From Chitinophaga sp. HK235 (GTDB lineage: Bacteria > Bacteroidota > Bacteroidia > Chitinophagales > Chitinophagaceae): 64,000 bases of DNA. The position numbers and the translations under genes were made by a program. The notes beneath the pieces are model-generated. The model was not told where the DNA came from. It ran no database searches and was given only the letters and a program-made list of their open reading frames with translations. The stretch spans positions 2,914,001 to 2,978,000 of the forward strand of contig NZ_CP073766.1 in the NCBI RefSeq assembly GCF_018255755.1, given 5' to 3'. Shown here piece after piece: positions 32,906 to 39,817 of the stretch; position 1 is the first letter of the stretch; the number at the start of each line of letters is the position of its first letter.

Positions 32906-33619
32906 TTATGCAGTTTTTTTACTGCTGTTAAGCATAAGATCATCAAGCTGCTTACGCTGTCCAGTAGTTAAGGTGAAGTATTGAATTGTTTTATGGTAGG
33001 CATTCGCGTCTCCTGTCCCAACACGTGTACATGCCTGAAAAAATTGGGCATCGGTTATTGCCGGCAGAGTATCTGGTGCCAATGGTCGGGCAGGTGGTGT
33101 AGTCGTTTCAGACTGGCCATTAAGATCTAAAGGTGTAGTCGTTGCACCAGGAATTGCATCCACCTCTGTTTCATCTAGAATGCCCAGGCCAAGCAAATCC
33201 AATGTTGCCCTGCGTTTCGCCTTTGTCTCTGCTTTCATCATGGCATTGCAAAGATTTTCACCTTTAAGTCCGATGATAGAAACTGCACCTATGCTTTCTG
33301 TATGCCTGCCCGTTGGATCAATTGCCTGAGCTGTAACCACATAGCAATCGGATATAATTTCCCGGCCACGGATCTCGTGTGAAATGGAATGCTTTTTGTT
33401 TAACTGCTGGGTGCCGGACCGATCACAGTACAGGACTTCTTTTCCATTCAACTTCAGTAATTTAAATGGCTGGGTAAATGGATCAAGACCGATCCGTTCA
33501 CAGAACTGTTTGTAATACGTCACTTTCATCTGCGGGTCCATTTTTGATAGATCACCATTCAGTACCAGGCTTTGTATTATGCTCTGGTCCAGTTGTGCAG
33601 GTTGAATAGTTGTAGACAT
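32906..33619 (-). CDS. RecT/Bet-like single-strand annealing protein
   Basis: 237 aa. The region KQFCERIGLDPFTQPFKLLK (about 36-55) resembles the GLNPFTxxI motif of Bet/RecT proteins, and NAMMKAETKAKRRATLDLLG is the conserved helix found in this group. A Pro/Thr-rich linker leads to a C-terminal helical domain. It would bind ssDNA and anneal complementary strands in phage recombination. The leader just upstream of its ATG (TTTCGTTTTGAGATT on the plus strand) is shared with the DUF7666 gene. Confidence 0.7.
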   Translation of the reverse strand: MSTTIQPAQLDQSIIQSLVLNGDLSKMDPQMKVTYYKQFCERIGLDPFTQPFKLLKLNGKEVLYCDRSGTQQLNKKHSISHEIRGREIISDCYVVTAQAIDPTGRHTESIGAVSIIGLKGENLCNAMMKAETKAKRRATLDLLGLGILDETEVDAIPGATTTPLDLNGQSETTTPPARPLAPDTLPAITDAQFFQACTRVGTGDANAYHKTIQYFTLTTGQRKQLDDLMLNSSKKTA

Positions 33620-33624
33620 GGTAG

Positions 33625-33639
33625 TTTCGTTTTGAGATT
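33625..33639 (-). repeat. 15-nt leader shared by two early genes (copy A)
   Basis: TTTCGTTTTGAGATT on the plus strand, immediately upstream of the annealing-protein start. An identical copy lies at 35384-35398 before the start of the DUF7666 gene. It may be a translation-enhancing leader or an operator. Confidence 0.45.
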
Positions 33640-33647
33640 AGTAAAAG

Positions 33648-33730
33648 TGGAGAGACAGGGAATCGAACCCTGGGACCTGTTACAGCCTACCGGTTAGCAA
33701 CCGGCTGCATTACCACTCTGCCACCTCTCC
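33648..33730 (-). tRNA. tRNA-Ser(GCT), phage-encoded
   Basis: Reading leftward, the acceptor stem GGAGAGG/TCTCTCC, D-arm GCAGAGTGGTAATGC, anticodon arm GCCGG-TTGCTAA-CCGGT (anticodon GCT, reading AGC/AGU), an extended variable region of about 16 nt typical for type II tRNAs, and a T-arm CAGGG-TTCGATT-CCCTG are all present. CCA is not encoded. The base after the acceptor stem is A, while bacterial serine tRNAs usually have G. It lies in the early operon and is transcribed with it. Confidence 0.85.
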
Positions 33731-33817
33731 TTTCGCCCAGCTTTTAACTACTATGGCGGAGCCGCCTAAATGGCGCTGCTGGGCCCCGTCCGGTCTTTCC
33801 CGGATGCCATCCCAAAA

Positions 33818-33943
33818 CTATTTTTCAAGCAAGAAAAGAACGATGGGGATTGTCATCGCCGCGAAGATGATGGCGCCTAAGATCAGCACTATAAGCTCCT
33901 TCCTGCGAGCTGATGCCGGCGCTTTCTGTATCTGCGCATTCAT
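33818..33943 (-). CDS. Small membrane peptide overlapping the next ORF (41 aa)
   Basis: ATG 33943. The peptide has a basic start (KAPASARRKE) and one long hydrophobic helix (LIVLILGAIIFAAMTIPIVL). It overlaps the 86-aa ORF in another frame along most of its length; the clear membrane-protein character makes this frame the better candidate for the region. It ends before the tRNA. Confidence 0.5.
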   Translation of the reverse strand: MNAQIQKAPASARRKELIVLILGAIIFAAMTIPIVLFLLEK

Positions 33944-34085
33944 CAGGTATAATCGTAAGAGTATATTCTTTTGCATTGTAGAGAGCATTGTAAAGTGAAA
34001 GAATAGCCTTCCGGCCGTTTGCCGTTTCGTACCTGGTTGTGGCCACAGTTACGCCTGAAATCTGTATTTTCATCATGCCAGGCAT
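33825..34085 (-). CDS. Small phage protein (up to 86 aa)
   Basis: The start overlaps the stop of the upstream membrane-protein gene by one base (TGATG). The first half (MKIQISGVTVATTRYETANG, RKAILSLYNALYNAKEYTLT) looks like a real alpha/beta domain. The second half is polar and basic and coincides with the hydrophobic peptide gene in another frame, so the end may be a by-product of overlap. Function unknown. Confidence 0.45.
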   Translation of the reverse strand: MPGMMKIQISGVTVATTRYETANGRKAILSLYNALYNAKEYTLTIIPDECADTESAGISSQEGAYSADLRRHHLRGDDNPHRSFLA

Positions 34086-34354
34086 CAGTTCAACTGCTCG
34101 TCTGTCAAGTGCGGATACTCACCGACACGGCTATCCTGGGTAATATTATGCGTCCGGTTGTATACCCAGCTTTCAGCCAACCAGATGAGGATAACAATAG
34201 CCGCACATGCCAGGTGAAGAAATAACAGAGTCATTTTTTTTTTGCGGAATAACCAGGTGAAGAAATCTGTAGCGTACCATATAAGTGCCATAAGACCAGC
34301 GAACATGGCGATACCAGCGGCGATGCATTGGGTTATAAAGTATGCTGTTACCAT
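34085..34354 (-). CDS. Small membrane protein (89 aa)
   Basis: Two hydrophobic helices (about residues 7-28 and 43-61, separated by the basic loop RKKK) and a polar C-terminus (RVGEYPHLTDEQLN). It is located in the early operon between the DUF7666 gene and the small ORFs. Function unknown; superinfection exclusion is possible but not supported by motifs. Confidence 0.55.
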   Translation of the reverse strand: MVTAYFITQCIAAGIAMFAGLMALIWYATDFFTWLFRKKKMTLLFLHLACAAIVILIWLAESWVYNRTHNITQDSRVGEYPHLTDEQLN

Positions 34355-34357
34355 GGC

Positions 34358-35374
34358 CTATTGTTTTACTTCTTCCAGTTCATTGCTGGAATTAAGCTGA
34401 TACCAGGTGTTAGCCTTAATGCCATTTTCCCCTGCATACCCGATTACATGCCGGCGACGGTTACCATCCCAATATGACAGAATCAGGGCGCCGTTTTCTC
34501 CACAGCGCGCTTTGCATCTATATCCCAATGCGACAGCGTGCGCAGATTCACCGGTGGTAGAAGCGTCCGCATAGTTACCGGTGGTAGAAGCGTGCGCAGA
34601 TTCACCGGTGGTAGAAGCGTGCGCAGATTCACCGGTGGTAGAAGCGTGCGCAGATTCACCGGTGGTAGAAGCGTCCGCAGAGTTACCGGTGGTAGAAGCG
34701 TCCGCATAGTTACCGGTGGTAGAAGCGTGCGCAGATTCACCGGTGGTAGAAGCGTGCGCAGATTCACCGGTGGTAGAAGCGTGCGCAGAGTAACCGGTGG
34801 TAGAAGCGTCCGCATAGTTACCGGTGGTAGAAGCGTGCGCATAGTTACCGGTGGTAGAAGCGTGCGCAGATTCACCGGTGGTAGAAGCGTGCGCAGATTC
34901 ACCGGTGGTAGAAGCGTGCGCAGATTCACCGGTGGTAGAAGCGTCCGCAGAGTTACCGGTGGTGTCTTTTTGTGCTGCCTTACGCAACCAGTACCATTTT
35001 ATTACAAGATCATAAGCCTCCCTGAAGCTACCAGTAAGCAGCACAACACCTGACCCGAATTTCACCTTTCCGCCAAGATCACTTATATCATCCTCCGAAA
35101 CTTCAACTACAAGCCACTTTGCCTTAGGATCTCTACTTTTAAGTCCAAAATCTCCATGCGCCCACAGCCATCCATGCAGTCCGGCACCACAACTGGCGTC
35201 TTTACTCCACCCCAGCTTTATATCATAAGGCTTTGGCCCCCATTCGCTATTCCATTCAGTCGGGGCTTCAACAGGACCAGACACGGGCCACTTGAAGCCG
35301 CCATAAGCAGACATGTCTGAATTACAGCTGCGCAGAATAAGAACCTTGCCATCAGGTAATTGATAGTTTTGCAT
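34358..35374 (-). CDS. DUF7666-like protein with sixteen 9-residue repeats
   Basis: 338 aa from ATG 35374 (MQNYQLPDGKVLILRSC); this start is preferred over one 14 codons upstream because the shared 15-nt leader lies just before it. Residues 1-137 have the DUF7666 pattern (GWSKDASCGAGLHGWLWAHG, AKWLVVEVSEDDI, GSFREAYDLVIKWYWLRKAA). Then come 16 perfect-length repeats of TTG-(E/N/Y)-(S/Y)-A-(H/D)-A-S, and a C-terminal cap with GYRCKARCGENGALILSYWD and HVIGYAGENGIKANTWYQLN. The repeats probably form a regular beta solenoid or stalk. DUF7666 repeat proteins occur in phages of gut and soil bacteria; role unknown. Confidence 0.75.
   Translation of the reverse strand: MQNYQLPDGKVLILRSCNSDMSAYGGFKWPVSGPVEAPTEWNSEWGPKPYDIKLGWSKDASCGAGLHGWLWAHGDFGLKSRDPKAKWLVVEVSEDDISDLGGKVKFGSGVVLLTGSFREAYDLVIKWYWLRKAAQKDTTGNSADASTTGESAHASTTGESAHASTTGESAHASTTGNYAHASTTGNYADASTTGYSAHASTTGESAHASTTGESAHASTTGNYADASTTGNSADASTTGESAHASTTGESAHASTTGESAHASTTGNYADASTTGESAHAVALGYRCKARCGENGALILSYWDGNRRRHVIGYAGENGIKANTWYQLNSSNELEEVKQ
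34532..34963 (-). repeat. Sixteen tandem 27-bp repeats (coding)
   Basis: 432 bp made of 16 units of 27 bp encoding TTGxxAxAS. Units fall in a few types (GESAH, NYAD, NSAD, NYAH, YSAH), with blocks of identical units repeated, which points to unequal exchange and likely length variation. It is not CRISPR: there are no unique spacers and the frame is open throughout. Confidence 0.9.
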
Positions 35375-35383
35375 AACTTTGTT

Positions 35384-35398
35384 TTTCGTTTTGAGATT
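35384..35398 (-). repeat. 15-nt leader shared by two early genes (copy B)
   Basis: Same TTTCGTTTTGAGATT as at 33625-33639, here 9 nt before the ATG (35374) of the DUF7666 gene. Its presence supports that start over the ORF's first ATG at 35416. Confidence 0.45.
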
Positions 35399-35484
35399 TA
35401 TAATAGCGGTCGGCATTGGTAGTGCCGGCCGTTGTTTGCTTTAGGAAGCCAGCGCCAGGAATAGCGCCGGGGAAGCATAGATTG

Positions 35485-35739
35485 TCATGTGTGTGCTAAC
35501 TTCGAAATGTTTTTAAAGCTCATGGCAACACAGGCAGCAGCATAGAAGTTCCGGAACGGATCGCGGGCGTTCTTGTTTATGGTTTCGTAGAACCATTCCC
35601 GTTGTTCGTCTCCATCAAACCGGATTCCCTGGTCCTGCATAAGGGCTTCCGCCATCAGCGCGTACTGCTCGATGCAAGTCCTGGTATCGGGAGCCATCCA
35701 AAGGGCGTAGAGCTGTTTGATAAATGCTTTCTTGTCCAT
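35485..35739 (-). CDS. Small phage protein (84 aa)
   Basis: Helical, starting MDKKAFIKQLYALWMAPDTR, with MAEALMQDQGIRFDGDEQRE and FRNFYAAACVAMSFKNISKL. No family recognised. It lies in the early operon after the HTH gene with a 12-nt gap. Function unknown. Confidence 0.55.
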   Translation of the reverse strand: MDKKAFIKQLYALWMAPDTRTCIEQYALMAEALMQDQGIRFDGDEQREWFYETINKNARDPFRNFYAAACVAMSFKNISKLAHT

Positions 35740-35751
35740 ATAGAGAGTTAT

Positions 35752-36036
35752 TTAAATTGCTTTATGGTGCTTGATTTTTTCGAGCCATCTCCGTTTTATC
35801 GCAACATCTCTTCCTAGCTTAACAGTAGGTACCATGTGTGCTTTTATCCGTTTCGAAATAGTCAGCTTCGAACACCCCCACATCTTGGCAATCTGCGAAA
35901 TGGTTATTTCTTCATTCTGGTCCTCTTTAATCTTGACGTAAGCTGCCACAGCTTCATCAGCTGCTTGTTTCGCGCACTCCTGTAGCATCTCCCTGAACTT
36001 TGGTAGAGGTAATGATATAAGCTGTAATGCTTCCAC
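35752..36036 (-). CDS. Excisionase/MerR-like HTH protein
   Basis: 94 aa. The C-terminal half has ISQIAKMWGCSKLTISKRIK and VKLGRDVAIKRRWLEKIK, the winged-HTH pattern of excisionase-like DNA-binding proteins (first helix, then the recognition helix, then a wing ending in a basic helix). The N-terminal half is a coiled-coil-like helix (FREMLQECAKQAADEAVAAY). It may control early transcription or act in excision with the integrase. Confidence 0.65.
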   Translation of the reverse strand: MEALQLISLPLPKFREMLQECAKQAADEAVAAYVKIKEDQNEEITISQIAKMWGCSKLTISKRIKAHMVPTVKLGRDVAIKRRWLEKIKHHKAI

Positions 36037-36071
36037 TGTATAATATTTTATGCGGTTATTAACTTCTGATC

Positions 36072-36353
36072 TTACTTTCTTTGTATGCGACGCACATTGC
36101 TCTTACATTGTGAAAGCTCTTTCCTTGCTGCTTCGGCAGCCGCTTCTACTTCTTCGTACCGACTTGACTCTCCAGCAAGTACCGCGTATATCACCCGGCG
36201 ATTAAGTCCGTTCTCTTCACAGATAAGAGAAATATTAACTTTTCTGAAAAGTGCTCTGTAGTCGGCTATTTGTCCTGGTAATAATGCCATTGTCAAACTG
36301 ATTAGAGAAATTGCGTATTTATACTGTTGGTATCTTTCGTACATGTCGTACAT
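36072..36353 (-). CDS. Early regulatory protein (Cro-like candidate)
   Basis: 93 aa, first gene of the early operon, divergent from the repressor. The stretch VNISLICEENGLNRRVIYAV looks like a helix-turn-helix, followed by a helical tail (SSRYEEVEAAAEAARKELSQ). The first codons (MYDMYERY) overlap the inverted repeat TCGTACA-N5-TGTACGA at the start codon. Position and size fit a Cro-like switch protein, but the fold is not certain. Confidence 0.5.
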   Translation of the reverse strand: MYDMYERYQQYKYAISLISLTMALLPGQIADYRALFRKVNISLICEENGLNRRVIYAVLAGESSRYEEVEAAAEAARKELSQCKSNVRRIQRK

Positions 36354-36462
36354 TTGTTGTACGATTGTGATACAAATAGACGAAGTTTCGCCGAAATAAA
36401 CAATTATTTTTCGTTGAAATTTCGTTATTTATTTCATCATTTTGTTAAAAATTCTCTAACAG
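36338..36462. promoter_or_regulatory. Lysis-lysogeny switch region with operator candidates
   Basis: The 109-nt gap between the divergent repressor (rightward) and early operon (leftward). TCGTACA-TTTGT-TGTACGA (36346-36364) is a perfect inverted repeat covering the early start codon, with another TCGTACA just before (36337-36343). Nearer the repressor, GAAGTTTCG (36382-36390) and GAAATTTCG (36416-36424) are two similar boxes 34 nt apart, about three helical turns. These are candidate operators for the XRE repressor and the early protein. Confidence 0.5.
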
Positions 36463-36825
36463 ATGGGAGATTTTAAAGACTACATAAAAAATAAGCGAAT
36501 AGAATCAGGCCTTTCGCAGGAGGATTTGGCGAAATATCTAAAAGTAGATAAAAGAAGTGTTCAGTACTGGGAAAGTGGAGAAACCACTCCCAGGGCGGCT
36601 AAAATAAGGATTATAGAGAAGTTTTTCGAAGACTACAACTCTGAAGAAAATATAATGATTGACAGCGAAAACTTCGTCGAAGCGTCCCTAATTGCGAACA
36701 GGGCTATGGGATTCACGATACTAAGTCGTCTTTCTCGGATACAGGCTTTGATTGAGAAACGACCTTTTGCTGCCGTACATCAAGAGGCCCTTGAAGAATT
36801 GCGCGGATTTGAGAACGAGGGATAA
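36463..36825 (+). CDS. XRE-family phage repressor
   Basis: 120 aa. Residues 5-60 are an XRE HTH (IKNKRIESGLSQEDLAKYLK, VDKRSVQYWESGETTPRAAK). The rest is helical (NFVEASLIANRAMGFTILSR, ending LEELRGFENEG) and lacks a peptidase domain, so this repressor would not be inactivated by RecA-type self-cleavage. It is rightward and divergent from the early operon, the place of a cI-type repressor. Operator candidates lie in the gap before it. Confidence 0.8.
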   Translation: MGDFKDYIKNKRIESGLSQEDLAKYLKVDKRSVQYWESGETTPRAAKIRIIEKFFEDYNSEENIMIDSENFVEASLIANRAMGFTILSRLSRIQALIEKRPFAAVHQEALEELRGFENEG

Positions 36826-36988
36826 ACTTGTAACGAGGCTTGATCTCATGTTTGCATCTATTATTCTTGTTCATGCTTCACAGGTTTTGCAGGTTGATAC
36901 GTGGGTTGATACTGAGGGCCAGGTGCAGTAGGAAGCTGAAGTTATATTTTCACTACGCAATCTATTTACGTAATAAAAATACACCACA

Positions 36989-37540
36989 ATGAAAACATTT
37001 TTACTCCTGATTATTGCTTTTATACCAGCGGCGTTGTCCGCACAGATAGATACAGCTATAACTTACTCCCGTATTAATCCTGTTGAAAACACAAGTAAGG
37101 ATGAACTTTATTCCAGGGCACATGCATGGTTTAATGCAACCTTCAAGAACGCAAAGGATGTTTTACAAATAACAGACAGGGAATCCGGACACCTTGCAGG
37201 GAAAGGTATAGGTATAATGTCCTTTAATCAAAAGGCGGCACTGGGAGTGAAACAAACAGTTACCACAATGTTAAAATTTAATATCGATGTGTGGGTGAAG
37301 GATGGCAAATACAAATATGTAATAACAAGCATAGACGCAACAGATCAATCCGCAGCCAAATACCATTATGGCATTTTAACAAGTTCTGACCAAATGCCAA
37401 TAAAAATGTCTTTTGTTGGGCAAAAGAAAGGAGACGAGTTCTGGGCCAGATTAAAAAATGAAACAGAATCGTATATGGACGATTTTGCAAAGACCTTGGA
37501 GGTATCTATGCAAAAATCAGCTTCCGGCACCGATTTCTAA
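36989..37540 (+). CDS. Secreted DUF4468 protein (lysogenic cargo)
   Basis: 183 aa. A signal peptide (MKTFLLLIIAFIPAALSA-Q) is followed by the DUF4468 domain, TBP-like: ELYSRAHAWFNATFKNAKDV, GKGIGIMSFNQKA, FNIDVWVKDGKYKYVITSID. Such proteins are frequent, exported and of unknown role in Bacteroidota. It is rightward between repressor and integrase, so it can be expressed from the prophage. The last 24 nt overlap the integrase end on the opposite strand. Confidence 0.8.
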   Translation: MKTFLLLIIAFIPAALSAQIDTAITYSRINPVENTSKDELYSRAHAWFNATFKNAKDVLQITDRESGHLAGKGIGIMSFNQKAALGVKQTVTTMLKFNIDVWVKDGKYKYVITSIDATDQSAAKYHYGILTSSDQMPIKMSFVGQKKGDEFWARLKNETESYMDDFAKTLEVSMQKSASGTDF

Positions 37541-38755
37541 TTTAGGCAGCTCCTCCCTCCCTTTAAAAAATGCATGCCCCAATAACTCCTGCGCATTTTC
37601 TTCTGCTTCTATTTTTATATAGCGCATAAACGAGGATTCCGATTTATGGCCGGAAATAAGCATTATACGGGCAATTGGAATACCGGCTTTATAAGCATTG
37701 GTACAAAAACAACGCCGCCAGGTGTGGCTGCTGACCATATCGTATTTATGGTAATATTCTGATGTTTTAACCCCTCCCCTTGTTATCGTTACCAAACGTT
37801 GTTCCTTGAAGCTTTCACATATATCTGCAGCTTTAAGGCATATTTTTGGAAGCATTAGATTCATCCCACTGCGAGCAATAACAGGAAGATTGCCATCCCC
37901 ATATTTTTCAATTATCTGCTTAACCAGAGGGTGCAATGGGATAACGACTTTAATACCTTTTTTGGCAGTTAGAACTTCGATTAAATTACCTCCACGTACT
38001 TTATACTCATTAACCCGCCGCATATCTTTGCTTCTCAAGCCAACATAACACCCAAAAACAAAAATATCTCTCGCCCTAGTTTGAGCCTTATTTAAGTTCA
38101 GACCCAAAAGGGCATTGATCTCCGCTTCTGTCAAATGGATATTATCACTTTGTTCCGGTCTAAATGAGAAGCATTCATGCTTGAAAATTTGATTTTTATG
38201 CTTCCCTAACCGGTAGGTGATACCAAATAAATTTCGAATACCGCCCCCAAAGCTGGCTATCGTATTTTTGCTCTTACCATTATCAGTAAACCACCTGACA
38301 AGCGCTTTAACCCATTTGACATCTATATTGTAGGTTAGCGGGTTTCCGGTAGTTTTTGAAAATTCTTCGAGGTACCAAAGGCACTGGTTGAACATATCCA
38401 CGGTCCCTTCACTATACCGCTCTTCTGATTTGTGTTTTAGTAATTTACCGGTCTTTGCGTCTTCAACAACCTGCTTAAAGTCGGCAAACATACCCTTTTT
38501 GAATTTTATCTCCCGCCCAATGGCCTTTATAACAACCTCTTCAAGTTCACTTTTTAAAAGTGGATCACCGGATCGTTCGCAGCTTTCAACATGCTTAGTT
38601 GCAGCAGCGTCCACTCTATTAAGTAACAACTGTTCGGATTTTTTTAGGGAATCCCTATCTATTGGGCCATCAGTCTTTATGCCGGTGCTGGCTTTTGCTC
38701 TACCATCAGAGCAGTATTTGGAGAAGTAAATGTATCCGTTGGAGCGAACAAACAT
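37517..38755 (-). CDS. Tyrosine-type integrase
   Basis: 412 aa from ATG 38755 (MFVRSNGYIYFSKYCSDGRA); the frame is open 18 codons more, but that part is the repeat TTATGACT pair and does not look like protein. The N-terminal arm-binding and SAM-like core domains precede the catalytic part: R in CYVGLRSKDMRRV, H-x-x-R in SSHTWRRCFC, then SGHKSESSFMRYI with H and the nucleophile Tyr. It catalyses integration and excision at att. It lies at the right end of the element, as usual. Confidence 0.9.
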   Translation of the reverse strand: MFVRSNGYIYFSKYCSDGRAKASTGIKTDGPIDRDSLKKSEQLLLNRVDAAATKHVESCERSGDPLLKSELEEVVIKAIGREIKFKKGMFADFKQVVEDAKTGKLLKHKSEERYSEGTVDMFNQCLWYLEEFSKTTGNPLTYNIDVKWVKALVRWFTDNGKSKNTIASFGGGIRNLFGITYRLGKHKNQIFKHECFSFRPEQSDNIHLTEAEINALLGLNLNKAQTRARDIFVFGCYVGLRSKDMRRVNEYKVRGGNLIEVLTAKKGIKVVIPLHPLVKQIIEKYGDGNLPVIARSGMNLMLPKICLKAADICESFKEQRLVTITRGGVKTSEYYHKYDMVSSHTWRRCFCTNAYKAGIPIARIMLISGHKSESSFMRYIKIEAEENAQELLGHAFFKGREELPKLEIGAGS

Positions 38756-38757
38756 GT

Positions 38758-38777
38758 TATGACTAAAATTATGACTG
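38758..38777 (+). repeat. Right copy of TTATGACT-N4-TTATGACT
   Basis: Two TTATGACT octamers with spacer AAAA, 12-nt period, directly before the integrase start. The partner lies at 3214-3233. Candidate arm-type integrase site and possibly an autoregulatory site for int. Confidence 0.45.
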
Positions 38778-39053
38778 AAAATAACAATTATAGCAACATC
38801 AAACAACATAAAGTTTAAAGTACAGCCACCAAAAAAGACGCTGTAACATTGGCATGGTTAACATTTATGGCTTTAGGAGAATATTAACAGAAAGAATGTG
38901 TTAAATTTAAAAAACTTGTCGTTTATCTGCATCATTTTTTACGTAAATTATTATTGACACAGCAAATGTAAAAGTACGAAAACACCCTGAAATGCCGCTA
39001 CAGTGCTGTATTTTACATATGTTAAAAACGCAGTATCTTTAAACTTTAATTTT

Positions 39054-39698
39054 ATGCGAAAGTACTCAATATTCATCTTTTTCGTAACATTGGCCTTGTT
39101 CGCCTGTGCGCAGAACAAGACAGATAAAGTTCCCGGAGATATGGAAGTAAGTAAAAATACCCATGTAGAAAAAGCCACTTTTGGAGGCGGTTGCTTCTGG
39201 TGCACGGAAGCACAGTTTCAATACCTCGATGGTGTGATCAAAGTAGAATCCGGCTATGCCGGTGGCCATGTTGCCAACCCCACCTACGAACAGGTATGTG
39301 AAGGCAATACCGGCCATGCAGAAGTGATCCAGGTAACCTACGACCCTGCCAAAATCAGCTATGAAGAGCTGTTGCAGGCCTTCTGGGTGAGCCACGACCC
39401 TACCCAGCTTAACCGCCAGGGCAACGATGTAGGCACCCAATACCGCTCCGTTATCTTCTATCATAACCCGGAGCAAAAGGAAAAAGCGGAGTATTATAAG
39501 AAGAAACTACAGGAGTCCGGCGCCTACGATAAACCTATCGTAACCGAAATAGCTCCGCTGACCAATTTTTATATAGCAGAAGATTATCACCAGAACTACT
39601 ACAATCTCAATGGAAGGCAGCCCTACTGCACCTTTGTGATCAAACCTAAACTGGAAAAATTCAAACAGGTATTCAAAGGCCACCTGAAAAAACAATAA
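39054..39698 (+). CDS. msrA: Peptide methionine sulfoxide reductase A (lipoprotein)
   Basis: 214 aa from ATG 39054; upstream codons of the longer frame are in the promoter. A lipoprotein signal ends in LALFACAQN. The catalytic motif GGGCFWCTEAQFQ and later SGYAGGHVANPTYEQVC and YHQNYY are diagnostic of MsrA. The enzyme reduces methionine-S-sulfoxide, here probably on periplasmic or surface proteins. A -7 like TATCTTTA lies at 39034-39041. It is the first host gene right of the prophage. A terminator follows. Confidence 0.95.
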   Translation: MRKYSIFIFFVTLALFACAQNKTDKVPGDMEVSKNTHVEKATFGGGCFWCTEAQFQYLDGVIKVESGYAGGHVANPTYEQVCEGNTGHAEVIQVTYDPAKISYEELLQAFWVSHDPTQLNRQGNDVGTQYRSVIFYHNPEQKEKAEYYKKKLQESGAYDKPIVTEIAPLTNFYIAEDYHQNYYNLNGRQPYCTFVIKPKLEKFKQVFKGHLKKQ

Positions 39699-39720
39699 AA
39701 CAAGACAATTTTATCCAGAA

Positions 39721-39762
39721 GAAGCCCCGTCAGGCATACATTCATGGCCTGCCGGGGCTTCT
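39721..39762 (+). terminator. Terminator after msrA
   Basis: GAAGCCCCG-T-CAGGC pairs with GCCTG-C-CGGGGCTTC around an 11-nt loop, followed by a T-run. Confidence 0.85.
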
Positions 39763-39817
39763 CCTTTTTTCTTAATTCGTAATTTTTTCCTATTTTAAAG
39801 AGTCCTAAAAACTATTA

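Larger units (their letters stand above)
3130..38920. mobile_element. Temperate siphovirus-like prophage (approximate limits)
   Basis: A contiguous leftward set of phage genes from integrase (37.5-38.8 kb) to endolysin (4.9 kb) contains lysogeny, replication, packaging, head, tail and lysis functions, and all essential reading frames look intact. It lies between the divergent host genes mutS2-like (leftward) and msrA (rightward), so insertion is intergenic. The limits are estimated from paired motifs: TTATGACT-N4-TTATGACT at 3214-3233 and 38758-38777, interpreted as integrase arm sites inside each end, and similar AT-rich stretches at 3131-3160 and 38891-38920 further out. An exact duplicated core was not found, so either end may be off by several hundred bases; the left end could also be near 4.6 kb if the genes at 3.5-4.6 kb are host. 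Confidence 0.75.

Noticed and set aside
34532..34963. Array of short regular repeats that might be taken for CRISPR
   Set aside because: Units are contiguous 27-bp coding repeats without unique spacers, in an open frame with matching protein periodicity; no cas genes are near.
38756..38809. 18-codon upstream extension of the integrase
   Set aside because: It encodes the TTATGACT repeat pair (FSHNFSHN) and is probably untranslated regulatory DNA.
38919..38928. 10-nt match TCGTTTATCT between 3812-3821 and 38919-38928 as att core
   Set aside because: A match this short is expected by chance in AT-rich DNA and the left copy is part of a promoter -7 region.
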